This document shows, in pieces, positions 8,451-17,457 of a stretch of DNA of 64,000 bases. The notes below the pieces were generated by a model. That model was not told where the DNA came from, made no database searches, and saw nothing but the letters and a program-made list of their open reading frames with translations. The stretch comes from Ottowia beijingensis (lineage in GTDB: Bacteria > Pseudomonadota > Gammaproteobacteria > Burkholderiales > Burkholderiaceae_C), in contig NZ_JACCKX010000001.1 in NCBI RefSeq assembly GCF_013423955.1, positions 1,674,001 to 1,738,000 on the forward strand. The letters are read 5' to 3'. A program made the position numbers and the translations under genes. Numbering within the stretch: the stretch's first letter is position 1; every line of letters begins with the position of its first letter.

Positions 8451-9868
8451 GCATGAACCTCGTCGCCCTGCTGTACCTGGTGGCCAGCGTCTGTTTCATC
8501 CAGGCACTGAAGGGGCTGTCGCACCCCACCACCTCGATCCGCGGCAACCTGTTCGGCATGGTCGGCATGGCCATCGCCATCTTCACCACCGCCGGTCTCA
8601 TCATCTCGCTGGCCGGCTCGGCCCTGGGCCTGGGTTGGGTGCTGCTGGGCCTGCTGGTGGGCGGCACGGCCGGCGCCATCATGGCCAAGCGGGTCGAGAT
8701 GACCAAGATGCCGGAGCTGGTGGCCTTCATGCACAGCATGATCGGCCTGGCGGCGGTGTTCATCGCCATCGCCGCGGTGGCCGAGCCCTGGGCCTTCGGC
8801 ATCTCGGCCCACGGCCAGCCGATCCCGGCCGGCAACCGGCTGGAGCTGTTCCTCGGCGCGGCCATCGGTGCCATCACCTTCAGCGGCTCGGTCATCGCCT
8901 TCGGCAAGCTGTCGGGCAAGTACAAGTTCCGCCTGTTCCAGGGCGCGCCGGTGGTGTTCAGCGGCCAGCACATGCTGAACCTGATCCTGGGCATCGCCAC
9001 GGTGGCCTGCGGCCTGTGGTTCATGGCCACTCAGAGCTGGACCGCCTTCTACCTGATGCTGGCGCTGAGCTTCATCCTGGGCGTGCTGATCATCATCCCC
9101 ATCGGCGGTGCCGACATGCCGGTGGTGGTGTCGATGCTGAACAGCTACTCGGGCTGGGCGGCGGCGGGCATCGGCTTCTCGCTCAACAACAGCATGCTGA
9201 TCATCGCCGGCTCGCTGGTGGGCTCGTCGGGCGCGATCCTGAGCTACATCATGTGCAAGGCCATGAACCGCTCGTTCTTCAACGTGATCCTGGGCGGCTT
9301 CGGCGGCGAGGCGGGCGCGGGTCCGGCCGGCGCGCAGGAGCAGCGCCCGGTCAAGAGCGGCAGCGCCGACGACGCCGCCTTCATGCTGGGCAACGCCGAC
9401 AGCGTGATCATCGTGCCCGGCTACGGCCTGGCGGTGGCGCGCGCGCAGCACGCCGTGAAGGAACTGGTCGACAAGCTGGTCGACAAGGGCATCGACGTCA
9501 AGTACGCCATCCACCCCGTGGCCGGCCGCATGCCGGGCCACATGAACGTGCTGCTGGCCGAGGCCGAGGTGCCCTACGACCAGGTGCACGAGATGGAAGA
9601 CGTGAACGGCGAGTTCGGCCAGGCCGACGTGGCCATCATCCTGGGCGCCAACGACGTGGTGAACCCGGCCGCGCTGCAAAAGGGCAGCCCGATCTACGGC
9701 ATGCCGATCCTGGAGGCCTACAAGGCCAAGACGGTGATCGTCAACAAGCGCTCCATGGCCGCCGGCTATGCGGGCCTGGACAACGAGCTGTTCTACATGG
9801 ACAAGACCATGATGGTGTTCGGCGACGCCAAGAAGGTGGTCGAGGACATCGGCAAGGCCATCGAATAA
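8447..9868 (+). CDS. pntB: NAD(P) transhydrogenase subunit beta
   Basis: PntB carries the remaining transmembrane helices and the NADP(H)-binding domain III. The N-terminal half (residues 1-260) is a series of hydrophobic helices with the conserved GNLFGMVGMAIAI and SYSGWAAAGIGFSL segments. The C-terminal domain shows VIIVPGYGLAVARAQHAV and the HPVAGRMPGHMNVLLAEA loop that binds NADP. At 473 residues it is the usual length and is unbroken. It is preceded by an aaggag ribosome site. It ends the pnt operon; a GC-rich inverted repeat without a T-run follows at 9877-9897. Confidence 0.96.
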   Translation: MSMNLVALLYLVASVCFIQALKGLSHPTTSIRGNLFGMVGMAIAIFTTAGLIISLAGSALGLGWVLLGLLVGGTAGAIMAKRVEMTKMPELVAFMHSMIGLAAVFIAIAAVAEPWAFGISAHGQPIPAGNRLELFLGAAIGAITFSGSVIAFGKLSGKYKFRLFQGAPVVFSGQHMLNLILGIATVACGLWFMATQSWTAFYLMLALSFILGVLIIIPIGGADMPVVVSMLNSYSGWAAAGIGFSLNNSMLIIAGSLVGSSGAILSYIMCKAMNRSFFNVILGGFGGEAGAGPAGAQEQRPVKSGSADDAAFMLGNADSVIIVPGYGLAVARAQHAVKELVDKLVDKGIDVKYAIHPVAGRMPGHMNVLLAEAEVPYDQVHEMEDVNGEFGQADVAIILGANDVVNPAALQKGSPIYGMPILEAYKAKTVIVNKRSMAAGYAGLDNELFYMDKTMMVFGDAKKVVEDIGKAIE

Positions 9869-9909
9869 CCCCACGCCGGCCGGGTCGCTGGCCGGCACAC
9901 GATGCTGAA

Positions 9910-9925
9910 TCGCACGATCGTGCGA
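9910..9925. promoter_or_regulatory. 16-bp perfect palindrome upstream of fadD, candidate operator
   Basis: tcgcacgatcgtgcga is a perfect palindrome centred about 185 bases before the fadD start. Such sites are typical operators of TetR-type dimers that control fatty acid degradation genes in Proteobacteria. No regulator gene lies nearby, so the binding protein is unknown. Confidence 0.45.
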
Positions 9926-10102
9926 AAAGTATCATTGCGCGCTACTTTTTGTCGCGCGACGCTGGATTCTGGTAAACGCCAGTACCGCAGCGCAGCATGA
10001 CGTTACACAATGGTGCACAGGGGTGGCCATTCGCGGCCCACCCGTGCATCATTTCTTCTACCCGCCACGCCCCGTGGCGCAGCCTCCAGGAGTTGTCACG
10101 AC

Positions 10103-11811
10103 ATGACTGAGCGCATCTGGCTCGCCGATTACCCCGCAGGTGTCCCGGCCGACATCGACCCGTCGCAATACCCTTCGCTGGAGGCGCTGCTCGAGAACAG
10201 CTTCAAGCAGTACGCCGACCGCACGGCCTACAGCTTCATGGGCAAGGACATCAGCTACGCCGAGACCGACGCGCAAAGCCGCGCCCTGGCGGCCTACCTG
10301 CAGAGCCTGGGGCTGGCGCGCGGCGACCGCGTGGCCATCATGATGCCCAACGTGCCGCAGTACCCGGCCACGGTGGCCGCCATCCTGCGCGCCGGCTACG
10401 TGATCGTCAACGTCAACCCGCTGTACACCGCGCGCGAACTCGAGCACCAGATGAAGGACTCCGGCGCCAAGGCCATCGTCATCATCGAGAATTTCGCCGC
10501 CACGCTGCAGAAGTGCATCGCCAACACGCAGATCAAGCACGTGGTGCTGGCCAGCATGGGCGACCGCCTGGGCGGCCTGAAGGGGATGATCGTCAACTTC
10601 GTGGTGCGCAAGGTCAAGAAGCTGGTGCCCGCCTTCAGCCTGCCGGGCGCCGTGCGCTACAACGACGCCATCGCCAAGGGCCAGGGCGCGCCTTTCAGTG
10701 CACCGCAGATCGGCCCCGACGACGTGGCTGTGCTGCAGTACACCGGCGGCACCACCGGCGTGGCCAAGGGCGCCGTGCTGCTGCACCGCAACCTGATCGC
10801 CAACGTGCTGCAGTCCGAGGCCTGAACGAGCCGGTGATGAAGCAGATCCCGGCCGGCGAGCAGTCCACCAGCGTGTGCGCGCTGCCGCTCTACCATATCT
10901 TCGCCTTCACGGTGAACATGATGCTGAGCCTGCGCAACGGTGGCAAGGTGATCCTGATCCCCAACCCGCGCGACCTGCCGGCGGTGCTGAAGGAGCTGAG
11001 CAAGCACACCTTCCACAGCTTCCCGGCCGTCAACACGCTGTTCAACGGCCTGGCCAACCATCCCGACTTCAACACCGTCAACTGGAGCAACCTGAAGGTC
11101 TCCATCGGCGGCGGCATGGCGGTGCAGAGCGCCGTGGCCAAGCTGTGGCTCGAGAAGACCGGCTGCCCGATCTGCGAAGGCTACGGCCTGTCGGAGACCA
11201 GCCCCTCGGCCACCTGCAACCCGGTGACGTCGAAGGAATTCAGCGGCACCATCGGCCTGCCGCTGCCCAGCACCTACATCAAGATCCTGGACGACAACGG
11301 CCACGAGGTGCCGCTGGGCCAGGCGGGCGAGATCGCCATCAAGGGCCCGCAGGTGATGGCCGGCTACTGGCAGCGCCCGGACGAGACCGCCAAGGTCATG
11401 ACCGCCGACGGCTACTTCAAGAGCGGCGACATCGGCATCATGGACGAGCGCGGCTACACCAAGATCGTCGACCGCAAGAAGGACATGATCCTGGTGAGCG
11501 GCTTCAACGTCTACCCCAACGAGATCGAGGACGTGGTGGCCGGCATGCCCGGCGTGCTGGAAGTGGCCGCCGTGGGCGTGCCCGACGAGAAGATGGGCGA
11601 GGCCGTGAAGCTGGTCATCGTCAAGAAGGACCCTGGCCTGACCGAGGACGCGGTGCGCAAGTTCTGCCACGACAACCTGACGGGCTACAAGCGCCCGCGC
11701 GTCATCGAGTTCCGCGACGAACTGCCCAAGACGCCCGTCGGCAAGGTGCTGCGCCGCGAGCTGCGCGACAAGCCGGCACCCGTGAAGGCCGCGGGCGTAT
11801 CCGTCAACTGA
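10103..11811 (+). CDS. fadD: Long-chain-fatty-acid-CoA ligase, frameshifted
   Basis: This acyl-CoA synthetase activates free fatty acids to acyl-AMP and then acyl-CoA at the inner membrane for beta-oxidation. The ATG at 10103 (MTERIWLADYPAGVP) has an aggag site 11 bases upstream. The first frame contains the AMP-binding P-loop YTGGTTGVAKGA and stops at 10825; the rest starts at NEPVMKQIPAGEQ in another frame and holds GYGLSETSP, SGDIGIMDERGY and the C-terminal lysine region PKTPVGKVLRRELR. Restoring one G in 'gcctgaac' turns the stop into a Trp codon, giving about 569 residues. The break is therefore probably a sequence error and the gene intact. Confidence 0.93.
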
Positions 11812-11828
11812 GCGCCCGGCACCATCGA

Positions 11829-11896
11829 CGTTTGCTATTGATAAAATAGCTATCAGCGCTTGCCAGACAAGCGCCGAAGGTCGATTTGACATGAAA
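11829..11896 (+). repeat. Hairpin repeat copy that forms the mtnN start region
   Basis: The copy reads ttgataaaatagctatcagc, then a gcgcttgccagacaagcgc stem-loop, then gaaggtcgatttgacatgaa. Its 3' end carries the ATG of mtnN (11891) and a gaagg ribosome-site-like sequence ten bases before it. Other family members end in the same gatttgacttgaaa pattern. Confidence 0.75.
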
Positions 11897-12652
11897 ACCC
11901 ACGGTCGCACCGGCATTGTCGCGGCGATGCAGCAGGAGCTGTCGGCCGTGCTGGCGCGCCTGCCCGACGAGCAGCGCCAGCGCGTGGCCGGCCGCGACTT
12001 CTGGGTCGGCCACTGGCACGGGCACGAGGTGGTGGCGGTGCTGTCGCGCGTCGGCAAGGTGGCCGCGGCCACCACGGCGGCGGCGCTGATCGAGCGTTTC
12101 GGTGTCGACCGCATCGTCTTCACCGGCACGGCGGGCGGACTGGCGGAAGGCGTGCGCGTGGGCGACCTGGTGGTGGCCGACGCGTTCATGCAGCACGACA
12201 TGGATGCCTCGCCGCTGTTCCCACGCTTCGAGGTGCCGCTGTATGGCCAGTCGCGCTTCGCGGTGGACGCCGGTTTGTCCCAGGCGCTGGCGCAGGCCGC
12301 ACGCAGCGCGGTGGCTGCGCCGATGGTCACCCTGGGTGCCGATGCGGTGGCCGAGTTCGGCCTGGGCGCGCCGCGCGTTCACCAAGGCCTGATCGTCAGC
12401 GGCGACCGCTTCGTCGCCACCAGCGCCGAAAGCGCGGCCTTGCGCGCCGCCCTGCCCGATGCGTTGGCCGTCGAAATGGAAGGCGCCGCCGTCGCCCAAG
12501 TGTGCCACGACTACGGCCTGCCCTTCGCCGCCGTGCGCACCGTCAGCGACCGTGCCGACGACGCCGCGCATGTCGATTTCATGCGCTTCATCGACCAGGT
12601 CGCCAGCCGCTACAGCGCCGCGATCCTGGAGCATTACTTCGAAACGCTATGA
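11891..12652 (+). CDS. mtnN: 5'-methylthioadenosine/S-adenosylhomocysteine nucleosidase
   Basis: The enzyme cleaves the adenine from methylthioadenosine and S-adenosylhomocysteine in the cytoplasm, clearing SAM by-products. Family marks are GIVAAMQQEL at the N-terminus, the FTGTAGGL ribose-binding loop, the VEMEGAAVAQV segment with the substrate-binding glutamate, and SDRADD with the catalytic aspartate near residue 220. The 253-residue length is somewhat above the E. coli enzyme (232). The start region, including the ATG and a GAAGG site, lies in a repeat element, so its translation signals appear repeat-derived. The gene is complete. Confidence 0.93.
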   Translation: MKTHGRTGIVAAMQQELSAVLARLPDEQRQRVAGRDFWVGHWHGHEVVAVLSRVGKVAAATTAAALIERFGVDRIVFTGTAGGLAEGVRVGDLVVADAFMQHDMDASPLFPRFEVPLYGQSRFAVDAGLSQALAQAARSAVAAPMVTLGADAVAEFGLGAPRVHQGLIVSGDRFVATSAESAALRAALPDALAVEMEGAAVAQVCHDYGLPFAAVRTVSDRADDAAHVDFMRFIDQVASRYSAAILEHYFETL

Positions 12653-12710
12653 TTTAGGTAGCTTCTAGCGCTTGCCGGTTCTGGGCCACGACCGCTTTTT
12701 ATTGAAACCA
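12649..12710 (+). repeat. Degenerate hairpin repeat copy
   Basis: ggtagcttctagcgcttgcc matches the left half of the family, and the copy ends attgaaacc. The right stem arm is lost. It follows immediately after mtnN. Confidence 0.4.
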
Positions 12711-12873
12711 GCCCTCACCCCAACCCTCTCCCGCCAGCGGGAGAGGGAGTAAAGCGCTGCGCAGCAAGCGCGATCGGAAGGCCGCGGAGCAGGCCACGCG
12801 CGAACGCCGCGGCCGGGCTTGCACCGGCCGCAGGCGTTGTCCCCAGTGGGGAAGCCGCGCAGCGGCACAGGGG
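12711..12873 (+). repeat. Composite intergenic repeat, copy 1
   Basis: Module 1 (12711-12750) is ccctcaccccaaccctctcc with a ctcccgccagcgggag hairpin. Module 2 (12754-12873) runs from gcgctgcgcagcaagcgcga through ggccgcggagcaggcca and gcgttgtcccc. Both modules recur together, inverted, at 22988-23165; module 2 alone recurs at 34268-34390; module 1 alone recurs at 28246-28398. Confidence 0.75.
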
Positions 12874-12876
12874 GCG

Positions 12877-13863
12877 TCATTTCAACCAGCCCTTGCGCCG
12901 GAAGTACCACATCGGCAGCAGCGCGCTGACCGCCATCAGCCCCAGCGCCCAGGCGTAGCCGTACTGCCATTCCAGTTCGGGCATCAGCTTGAAGTTCATG
13001 CCGTACAGGCTGGCCACCAGCGTGGGCGGCAGCAGCGCCACGCTGGCCACCGAGAACAGCTTGATGATCTTGTTCTGGTTGATGTTGATGAAACCGACCG
13101 TGGCGTCCATCAAGAAGTTGATCTTGTCGAACAGGAAGGTGGTGTGGCTGTCCAGCGAGTCGATGTCGCGCATGATCTGGCGCGCTTCCTCGAACTGCTC
13201 GGCATCCAGCATCTTGCTGCGCATCAGAAAGCTCACCGCGCGACGCGTGTCCATCACGTTGCGGCGCACGCGGCCGTTCATGTCTTCCTGCCGGGCGATG
13301 GTGGCCAGCACCTCGCCGGCCACCTCGTCACCCACGTTGCCGTCCAGCACCTTCTTGCCCGCCGCCTCCAGCGCGTCGTAGACGCCCTCCAGCGTGTCGG
13401 CGCAGTATTCGGCGTCGCCATCCAGCAGCGCCAGCAGCACGTCCTTGGCGTCGTCCAGCAGGCCGGGCATGCGGCGCGCGCGCATGCGCAGCAGGCGAAA
13501 GGCCGGCACCGTCTCCTCGTGGATCGAGAACAGCACGCCATGGCTGCGCAGCTGCTGGTTGACGTTGTTCAGGATGAAGGCCACGCGCGCCTGGCGCGAC
13601 TCGTCGAAGTCGGCCACCAGAAAGTCGCTGCGGATGTGCAGCTCGCCGTTGTCCTCTTCGTAGAAGCGGGCCGATTCCTCGATGTCGTCGTCGGTCGCGT
13701 CCTCGGGAATCGACAGCCCGTAGTATTGCTTGACCCAGCGCTTTTCCTCCGGCGTCGGGTCCTCCAGGTCGACCCAGATCGGGAGGAACTTGGACAGTTC
13801 CTCCAGCGATTCGATCTCTTCCTGGAACAGCCGTCCGTTGGACAGCGTGAAGACGTTGAGCAT
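12877..13863 (-). CDS. corA: CorA family magnesium/cobalt transporter
   Basis: CorA is a pentameric inner-membrane channel for Mg2+ (also Co2+, Ni2+). The 328 residues comprise a large acidic cytoplasmic domain, a long stalk helix, and two C-terminal transmembrane helices; the signature GMN is at residues 288-290 inside SLYGMNF, followed by a basic end (RRKGWLK). An aggag site lies eight bases before the ATG at 13863. The gene is complete and alone on the minus strand, divergent from hpf. Gating by cytoplasmic Mg2+ is known for the family; no Mg-responsive leader is evident here. Confidence 0.95.
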   Translation of the reverse strand: MLNVFTLSNGRLFQEEIESLEELSKFLPIWVDLEDPTPEEKRWVKQYYGLSIPEDATDDDIEESARFYEEDNGELHIRSDFLVADFDESRQARVAFILNNVNQQLRSHGVLFSIHEETVPAFRLLRMRARRMPGLLDDAKDVLLALLDGDAEYCADTLEGVYDALEAAGKKVLDGNVGDEVAGEVLATIARQEDMNGRVRRNVMDTRRAVSFLMRSKMLDAEQFEEARQIMRDIDSLDSHTTFLFDKINFLMDATVGFININQNKIIKLFSVASVALLPPTLVASLYGMNFKLMPELEWQYGYAWALGLMAVSALLPMWYFRRKGWLK

Positions 13864-14242
13864 GGCAAGACTCCTGGGCGGTGAAGGCGGGTGTGGCGCG
13901 GCGGGCGGTGGGTGGCTTTCGGCCCCCGCGCGCCAGCGGTTCCCAGGGAGGCGAAAGCTATCGACTCGGGACGGGTTCCAAGGCGGGCTTTCGTTGAACG
14001 ATCAGGACGGGGCGGATTATGGCACTGCGCCATGATCCGCGAAGCGCACGGCGCCGCCGCTGTCAACCTTGCCACGGCCGAACCGTGTGCCTGAAAGGGA
14101 TTTGCCGGGCGGGATTGCTTTCGCCCCCGAACCGGCGCATAGTGGCTTGGCGTGACAGTGCCATGACGCCCCCGTCAGGTGCTGTGTTCCTGGCCACCGG
14201 GCGCTCCGGTCCGGGGCCGTCATCCCAGAAGGAGACTCCTTT
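13864..14242. other. Divergent intergenic region between corA and hpf
   Basis: This 379-base stretch holds the ribosome sites of both divergent genes (aggag before corA; gaaggag before hpf, 14230-14236) and presumably their promoters. I found no clear -35/-10 pair. A partial sigma-54-like string near 14150 has the wrong spacing. No ORF here looks real. Confidence 0.5.
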
Positions 14243-14572
14243 ATGAACTTGACGATCAGCGGACACCATCTCGAAGTCACTCCTGCGCTGCGCAGCTACG
14301 TGACGAGCAAGCTGGACCGGGTGACCCGGCACTTCGACCAGGTGGTGGACGTGAAGGTGTTGCTCTCGGTCGAGAACAAGCAGGAAAAGGACAAGCGCCA
14401 GCGGGCCGAGTGCCGCATCGGGGTCAAGGGCAACGACCTGTTTGCCGAAAGTGCCCACGAGGATCTGTACGCCGCCGTCGATGAGCTGGTCGACAAGCTC
14501 GACCGTCAGGTGGCCAAGCACAAGGAGAAGCTGCAATCCCACGACAGGGCGGCCGCCAAGCATTTGATGTAG
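14243..14572 (+). CDS. hpf: Ribosome hibernation promoting factor (short HPF)
   Basis: HPF binds the 30S decoding region and helps ribosomes dimerise into inactive 100S particles in stationary phase. The 109-residue protein starts [20 protein letters not shown] and has the beta-alpha-beta-beta-beta-alpha fold of the S30AE family, ending in a basic helix ([18 protein letters not shown]). It is the short form, lacking the long C-terminal dimerisation domain. A gaaggag site precedes the ATG. It is followed by a strong terminator and then ptsN and hprK, the usual Betaproteobacterial order, but without rpoN upstream. Confidence 0.94.
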   Translation: MNLTISGHHLEVTPALRSYVTSKLDRVTRHFDQVVDVKVLLSVENKQEKDKRQRAECRIGVKGNDLFAESAHEDLYAAVDELVDKLDRQVAKHKEKLQSHDRAAAKHLM

Positions 14573-14616
14573 TATCGTGTAACAACAACGAGCGAAGACT
14601 GTAGACTCCAGTTTGC

Positions 14617-14651
14617 AAGCCGCCCCGGCATCCTGCCGGGCGGCTTTCTTT
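14617..14651 (+). terminator. Rho-independent terminator after hpf
   Basis: The stem aagccgcccc-ggca/tgcc-gggcggctt is closed by a three-base loop and followed by tctttc. It lies 45 bases after the hpf stop and separates hpf from ptsN. Confidence 0.85.
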
Positions 14652-14759
14652 CAGTCCGAGATGTGCACGTACCCGGTGAAGTGCCCGAACTCGCCCCCTG
14701 GGCGATGCCTGCCTGCACGCGGTGGCGGCGCCGCCATGAAATGCCGCGCGCCACAGGCG

Positions 14760-14775
14760 CATAATTGCAGGGTCA
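14760..14775 (+). promoter_or_regulatory. Likely -10 box directly upstream of ptsN
   Basis: CATAAT at 14760-14765 lies ten bases before the ATG at 14776. Transcription from it would give a leader of only a few bases, and no ribosome site is present. Confidence 0.45.
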
Positions 14776-15252
14776 ATGCCCATGAACCGTCTAGCCTCCA
14801 TCCTTCCTGAATCGCAGGTGCTGGTGGGTGTCGAAGCCACCAGCAAGAAGCGCGCTTTTGAAGAAGCGGGCCTGCTGTTCGAGAACCTGCACGGCCTGTC
14901 GCGCGCGCTCATCACCGACAGCCTGTTCGCGCGCGAGCGCCTGGGCTCCACCGGCCTGGGCCACGGCGTGGCCATTCCGCACGGCCGCATCAAGGGCCTG
15001 AAGGCGCCCATGGCCGCGGTGCTGCAACTGGCGCAGCCGATCGGCTTCGACGCGCCCGACGAGCAGCCCGTGGGCCTGCTGATCTTCCTGCTGGTGCCCG
15101 AGGCGGCGACGCAGAAGCACCTCGAGATCCTGTCCGAGATCGCCGAGCTGCTGAGCGACTCGGGCCTGCGCGAGCGCATCAAGGCGGCGGGCTCGGTGCC
15201 CGAGCTGCACGGCCTGATCGCGCAGTGGCAGTCGGCCCAGGTTGCCCCGTGA
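14776..15252 (+). CDS. ptsN: PTS IIA-like nitrogen regulatory protein PtsN
   Basis: PtsN (EIIA-Ntr) is the final phosphate acceptor of the nitrogen PTS relay and regulates other proteins (for example K+ uptake) by its phosphorylation state in the cytoplasm. The phosphorylated histidine is in GHGVAIPHGR, His69 counted from the first ATG. The product is 158 residues, or 156 if translation starts at the second ATG (14782), which gives the commoner beginning MNRLASILPES. It is followed 43 bases later by hprK, as in other Betaproteobacteria, where an HPr kinase acts with an incomplete PTS. Confidence 0.94.
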   Translation: MPMNRLASILPESQVLVGVEATSKKRAFEEAGLLFENLHGLSRALITDSLFARERLGSTGLGHGVAIPHGRIKGLKAPMAAVLQLAQPIGFDAPDEQPVGLLIFLLVPEAATQKHLEILSEIAELLSDSGLRERIKAAGSVPELHGLIAQWQSAQVAP

Positions 15253-15295
15253 CCGCGGGCCCTGCCCGCGCCGCTGACGCGACGCAGCGCCGGCC

Positions 15296-16252
15296 ATGAA
15301 GCCCACCGTCATCAGTGCCGACGTCCTGTTCGAGGACCACCGCGCCACGCTGCGCTGGCACTGGATCGCCGGGCTCGAGGCCTCCGAGCGCCGCTTCGAC
15401 GATGCCGCCATCAGCCAGGCGCGCTCCAGTGCCGACCTGGTCGGCTACCTGAACTACATCCACCCCTACCGCGTGCAGATCCTGGGCGAGCGCGAGGTCG
15501 CCTACCTGACCAACGGCTCGCCCGAGGACTGCGCGCGCCGTGTGGCGCGCATCGTCACGCTGGAGCCGCCGGTGCTGGTGCTGTGCGACGGCCAGACCGC
15601 GCCGGACGCGCTGCTGTCGATGTGCGAGCGGGCGCAGATCCCGATGTTCGCCACGCACGAATCGGCGGCCTTCGTCATCGACGTGCTGCGCGCCTACCTG
15701 TCCAAGCACTTCGCCAACCGCACCACCATGCACGGCGTGTTCATGGACATCCTGGGCCTGGGCGTGCTGATCACCGGCGAATCGGGCCTGGGCAAGAGCG
15801 AGCTGGGGCTGGAGCTGATCTCGCGCGGCCACGGCCTGGTGGCCGACGACGCGGTGGACCTGTTCCGCATCAACCAGGCCACCATCGAGGGCCGCTGCCC
15901 CGAGCTGCTGCAGAACCTGCTGGAAGTGCGCGGCATCGGCCTGCTCGACATCCGCGCCATCTTCGGCGAGACCGCCGTGCGCCGCCACATGCGGCTGCGC
16001 CTGATCGTGCACCTGGTGCGGCGCGAAACCATGGAGCGCGACTACGAGCGGCTGCCCTACGAGCCGCTGACGCAGGAGGTGCTGGGCGTGCCGATCCAGA
16101 AGGCGGTGATCCAGGTGGTGGCCGGCCGCAACATCGCCGTGCTGGTGGAGGCGGCGGTGCGCAACCACATCCTGCAGCTGCGCGGCATCGACACCTACCA
16201 GGAGTTCGTCGACCGCCACCGCCGCGCGATGGAAAAAGGCGGCGACGCCTGA
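15296..16252 (+). CDS. hprK: HPr kinase/phosphorylase
   Basis: HprK phosphorylates and dephosphorylates a serine of the phosphocarrier HPr. The 318-residue protein has the N-terminal MurF-like domain and a C-terminal kinase domain with Walker [15 protein letters not shown] at about residue 160 and the HprK signature [16 protein letters not shown] near residue 205. In Gram-negatives this gene with ptsN and no sugar permeases points to a regulatory rather than transport role. It is complete. A copy of the hairpin repeat follows immediately (16261-16318). Confidence 0.95.
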   Translation: MKPTVISADVLFEDHRATLRWHWIAGLEASERRFDDAAISQARSSADLVGYLNYIHPYRVQILGEREVAYLTNGSPEDCARRVARIVTLEPPVLVLCDGQTAPDALLSMCERAQIPMFATHESAAFVIDVLRAYLSKHFANRTTMHGVFMDILGLGVLITGESGLGKSELGLELISRGHGLVADDAVDLFRINQATIEGRCPELLQNLLEVRGIGLLDIRAIFGETAVRRHMRLRLIVHLVRRETMERDYERLPYEPLTQEVLGVPIQKAVIQVVAGRNIAVLVEAAVRNHILQLRGIDTYQEFVDRHRRAMEKGGDA

Positions 16253-16260
16253 CGCTTCCG

Positions 16261-16318
16261 TCTTGATAGCTGCTTACGCCCTACCGGCGGGCGCTGGAGG
16301 CCTTTTTGACCTGAAACC
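16261..16318 (+). repeat. Hairpin repeat family copy
   Basis: The copy reads ttgatagctgcttacgccct, then accggcgggcgctggaggcc, then tttttgacctgaaa. It fills the space between the converging hprK and fur genes and could work as a weak terminator for either. Confidence 0.7.
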
Positions 16319-16768
16319 TCAGCGCCGCACCGGCGGCGTGCCGCTGTCGCGGTAGGGGCACTTGGCCTTGGTGCAGTGGGCGTACAGGCTGAGCGCGTGG
16401 TCGGCAATGGTGAAGCCGCGCGCCTTGGCCACCGCGGTCTGGCGCTTCTCGATCTCGGGGTCGTGGAATTCCTCGACATGGCCGCAGTCCAGGCACACCA
16501 GGTGGTCGTGGTGCTCGTCCTCGCGCAGCTCGTACACCGCCTTGCCGGCCTCGAAGTGGTGGCGACTCAGCAGGCCGGCCTGCTCGAACTGCATCAGCAC
16601 GCGGTACACGGTGGCCAGGCCGATCTCGGACTGCTCGGCCAGCAGCACGCGGTAGACGTCCTCGGCCGTCATGTGGCGCTGCTCGGCCTTCTGGAAGATC
16701 TCCAGAATCTTCAGCCGGGGCAGGGTGGCTTTGAGGCCGGTGCTCTTGAGTTCGTCGATCATGTCCAT
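16319..16768 (-). CDS. fur: Ferric uptake regulator Fur
   Basis: Fur is the Fe2+-sensing dimeric repressor of iron uptake genes. The winged helix ([15 protein letters not shown] to [16 protein letters not shown]) is followed by the metal-binding [18 protein letters not shown] segment and a C-terminal HCTKAKC cysteine pair. The start at 16768 ([11 protein letters not shown]) gives 149 residues; MIDELKS at 16762 is equally likely. It lies back to back with bamE, the common proteobacterial arrangement, separated by 76 bases that must hold both promoters. Complete. Confidence 0.95.
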   Translation of the reverse strand: MDMIDELKSTGLKATLPRLKILEIFQKAEQRHMTAEDVYRVLLAEQSEIGLATVYRVLMQFEQAGLLSRHHFEAGKAVYELREDEHHDHLVCLDCGHVEEFHDPEIEKRQTAVAKARGFTIADHALSLYAHCTKAKCPYRDSGTPPVRR

Positions 16769-16807
16769 GCCGGATCGTCTCGTCACAGCGCGCCGTGGCG
16801 CCGCCGC

Positions 16808-16813
16808 TACAAT
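16808..16813 (+). promoter_or_regulatory. -10 box (TACAAT) for bamE
   Basis: TACAAT lies 32 bases before the bamE ATG (16845) in the short fur-bamE divergent region. No strong -35 is seen, and a classic Fur box is not evident. Confidence 0.45.
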
Positions 16814-16844
16814 GACCGGCCGTATTGTGCATGAGCCGCGACGC

Positions 16845-17402
16845 ATGTCTGTCATTCACCGAACCCATGCCCGCATGACCGCGCGGGTCATGCTGGCCGT
16901 GCTGGCCGCGGCCCTGGGCGCCTGCAGCAGCTTCGACCAGGGCACCCGCAGCCTGGCCGATGCCATCACCCTCTACAAACCCGAGGTGGTGCAGGGCAAC
17001 TTCGTCTCCAAGGAGCAGGTGGCCGCGCTGCAGCCGGGCATGACGCGGCTGCAGGTGCGCGACATCCTGGGCACGCCGCTGGTCACCAGCCTGTTCCACG
17101 GCGACCGCTGGGACTACGTGTTCACCATGCGGCGCCAGCGCGTCGAGCCGCAGAACTTCCGGCTCACGCTGTTCTTCCAGGGCGACGTGCTGGAGCGCTT
17201 CGAGGGCGACGACATGCCCAGCGAGACCGAGTTCGTGCAGCGCATCAGCCGCGAGCGCAAGGTCAAGGTGCCGCGGCTCGAGGCCACCGAGGAGCAGCTG
17301 GCCAAGTTCCCCGCCGCTGCCGGCCCGGCCGGTGCCGCTTCGGCCGCGCCCGCGTCCGCGCAGCCGGCGGGCAGCTACCCGCCGCTGGAGCCGGCGCGCT
17401 GA
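16845..17402 (+). CDS. bamE: Outer membrane protein assembly factor BamE
   Basis: BamE is a small lipoprotein of the BAM complex, which inserts beta-barrel proteins in the outer membrane. The N-terminal signal ends in a lipobox (LGAC, about residue 26). The SmpA/OmlA fold follows with the conserved [20 protein letters not shown] segment and the DRWDYVFTM and [19 protein letters not shown] strands. The 185-residue product has an Ala/Pro-rich C-terminal tail. An internal ATG at 16875 would shorten the signal peptide and is possible. Divergent from fur, upstream of dapB by 55 bases. Confidence 0.92.
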   Translation: MSVIHRTHARMTARVMLAVLAAALGACSSFDQGTRSLADAITLYKPEVVQGNFVSKEQVAALQPGMTRLQVRDILGTPLVTSLFHGDRWDYVFTMRRQRVEPQNFRLTLFFQGDVLERFEGDDMPSETEFVQRISRERKVKVPRLEATEEQLAKFPAAAGPAGAASAAPASAQPAGSYPPLEPAR

Positions 17403-17457
17403 GCGCACGCCCCGCGCCGGCCCGCGGGCCGGTTGTCTGACTGGACTTCATCTGCCA

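Noticed and set aside
10815-10830. Programmed frameshift or stop read-through in fadD
   Set aside because: No slippery sequence or structure; one lost G in a Trp codon explains it, as in many other genes here.
14140-14170. Sigma-54 promoter for hpf
   Set aside because: A GG...GC pattern is present, but the spacing is nine instead of ten and the flanks do not fit.
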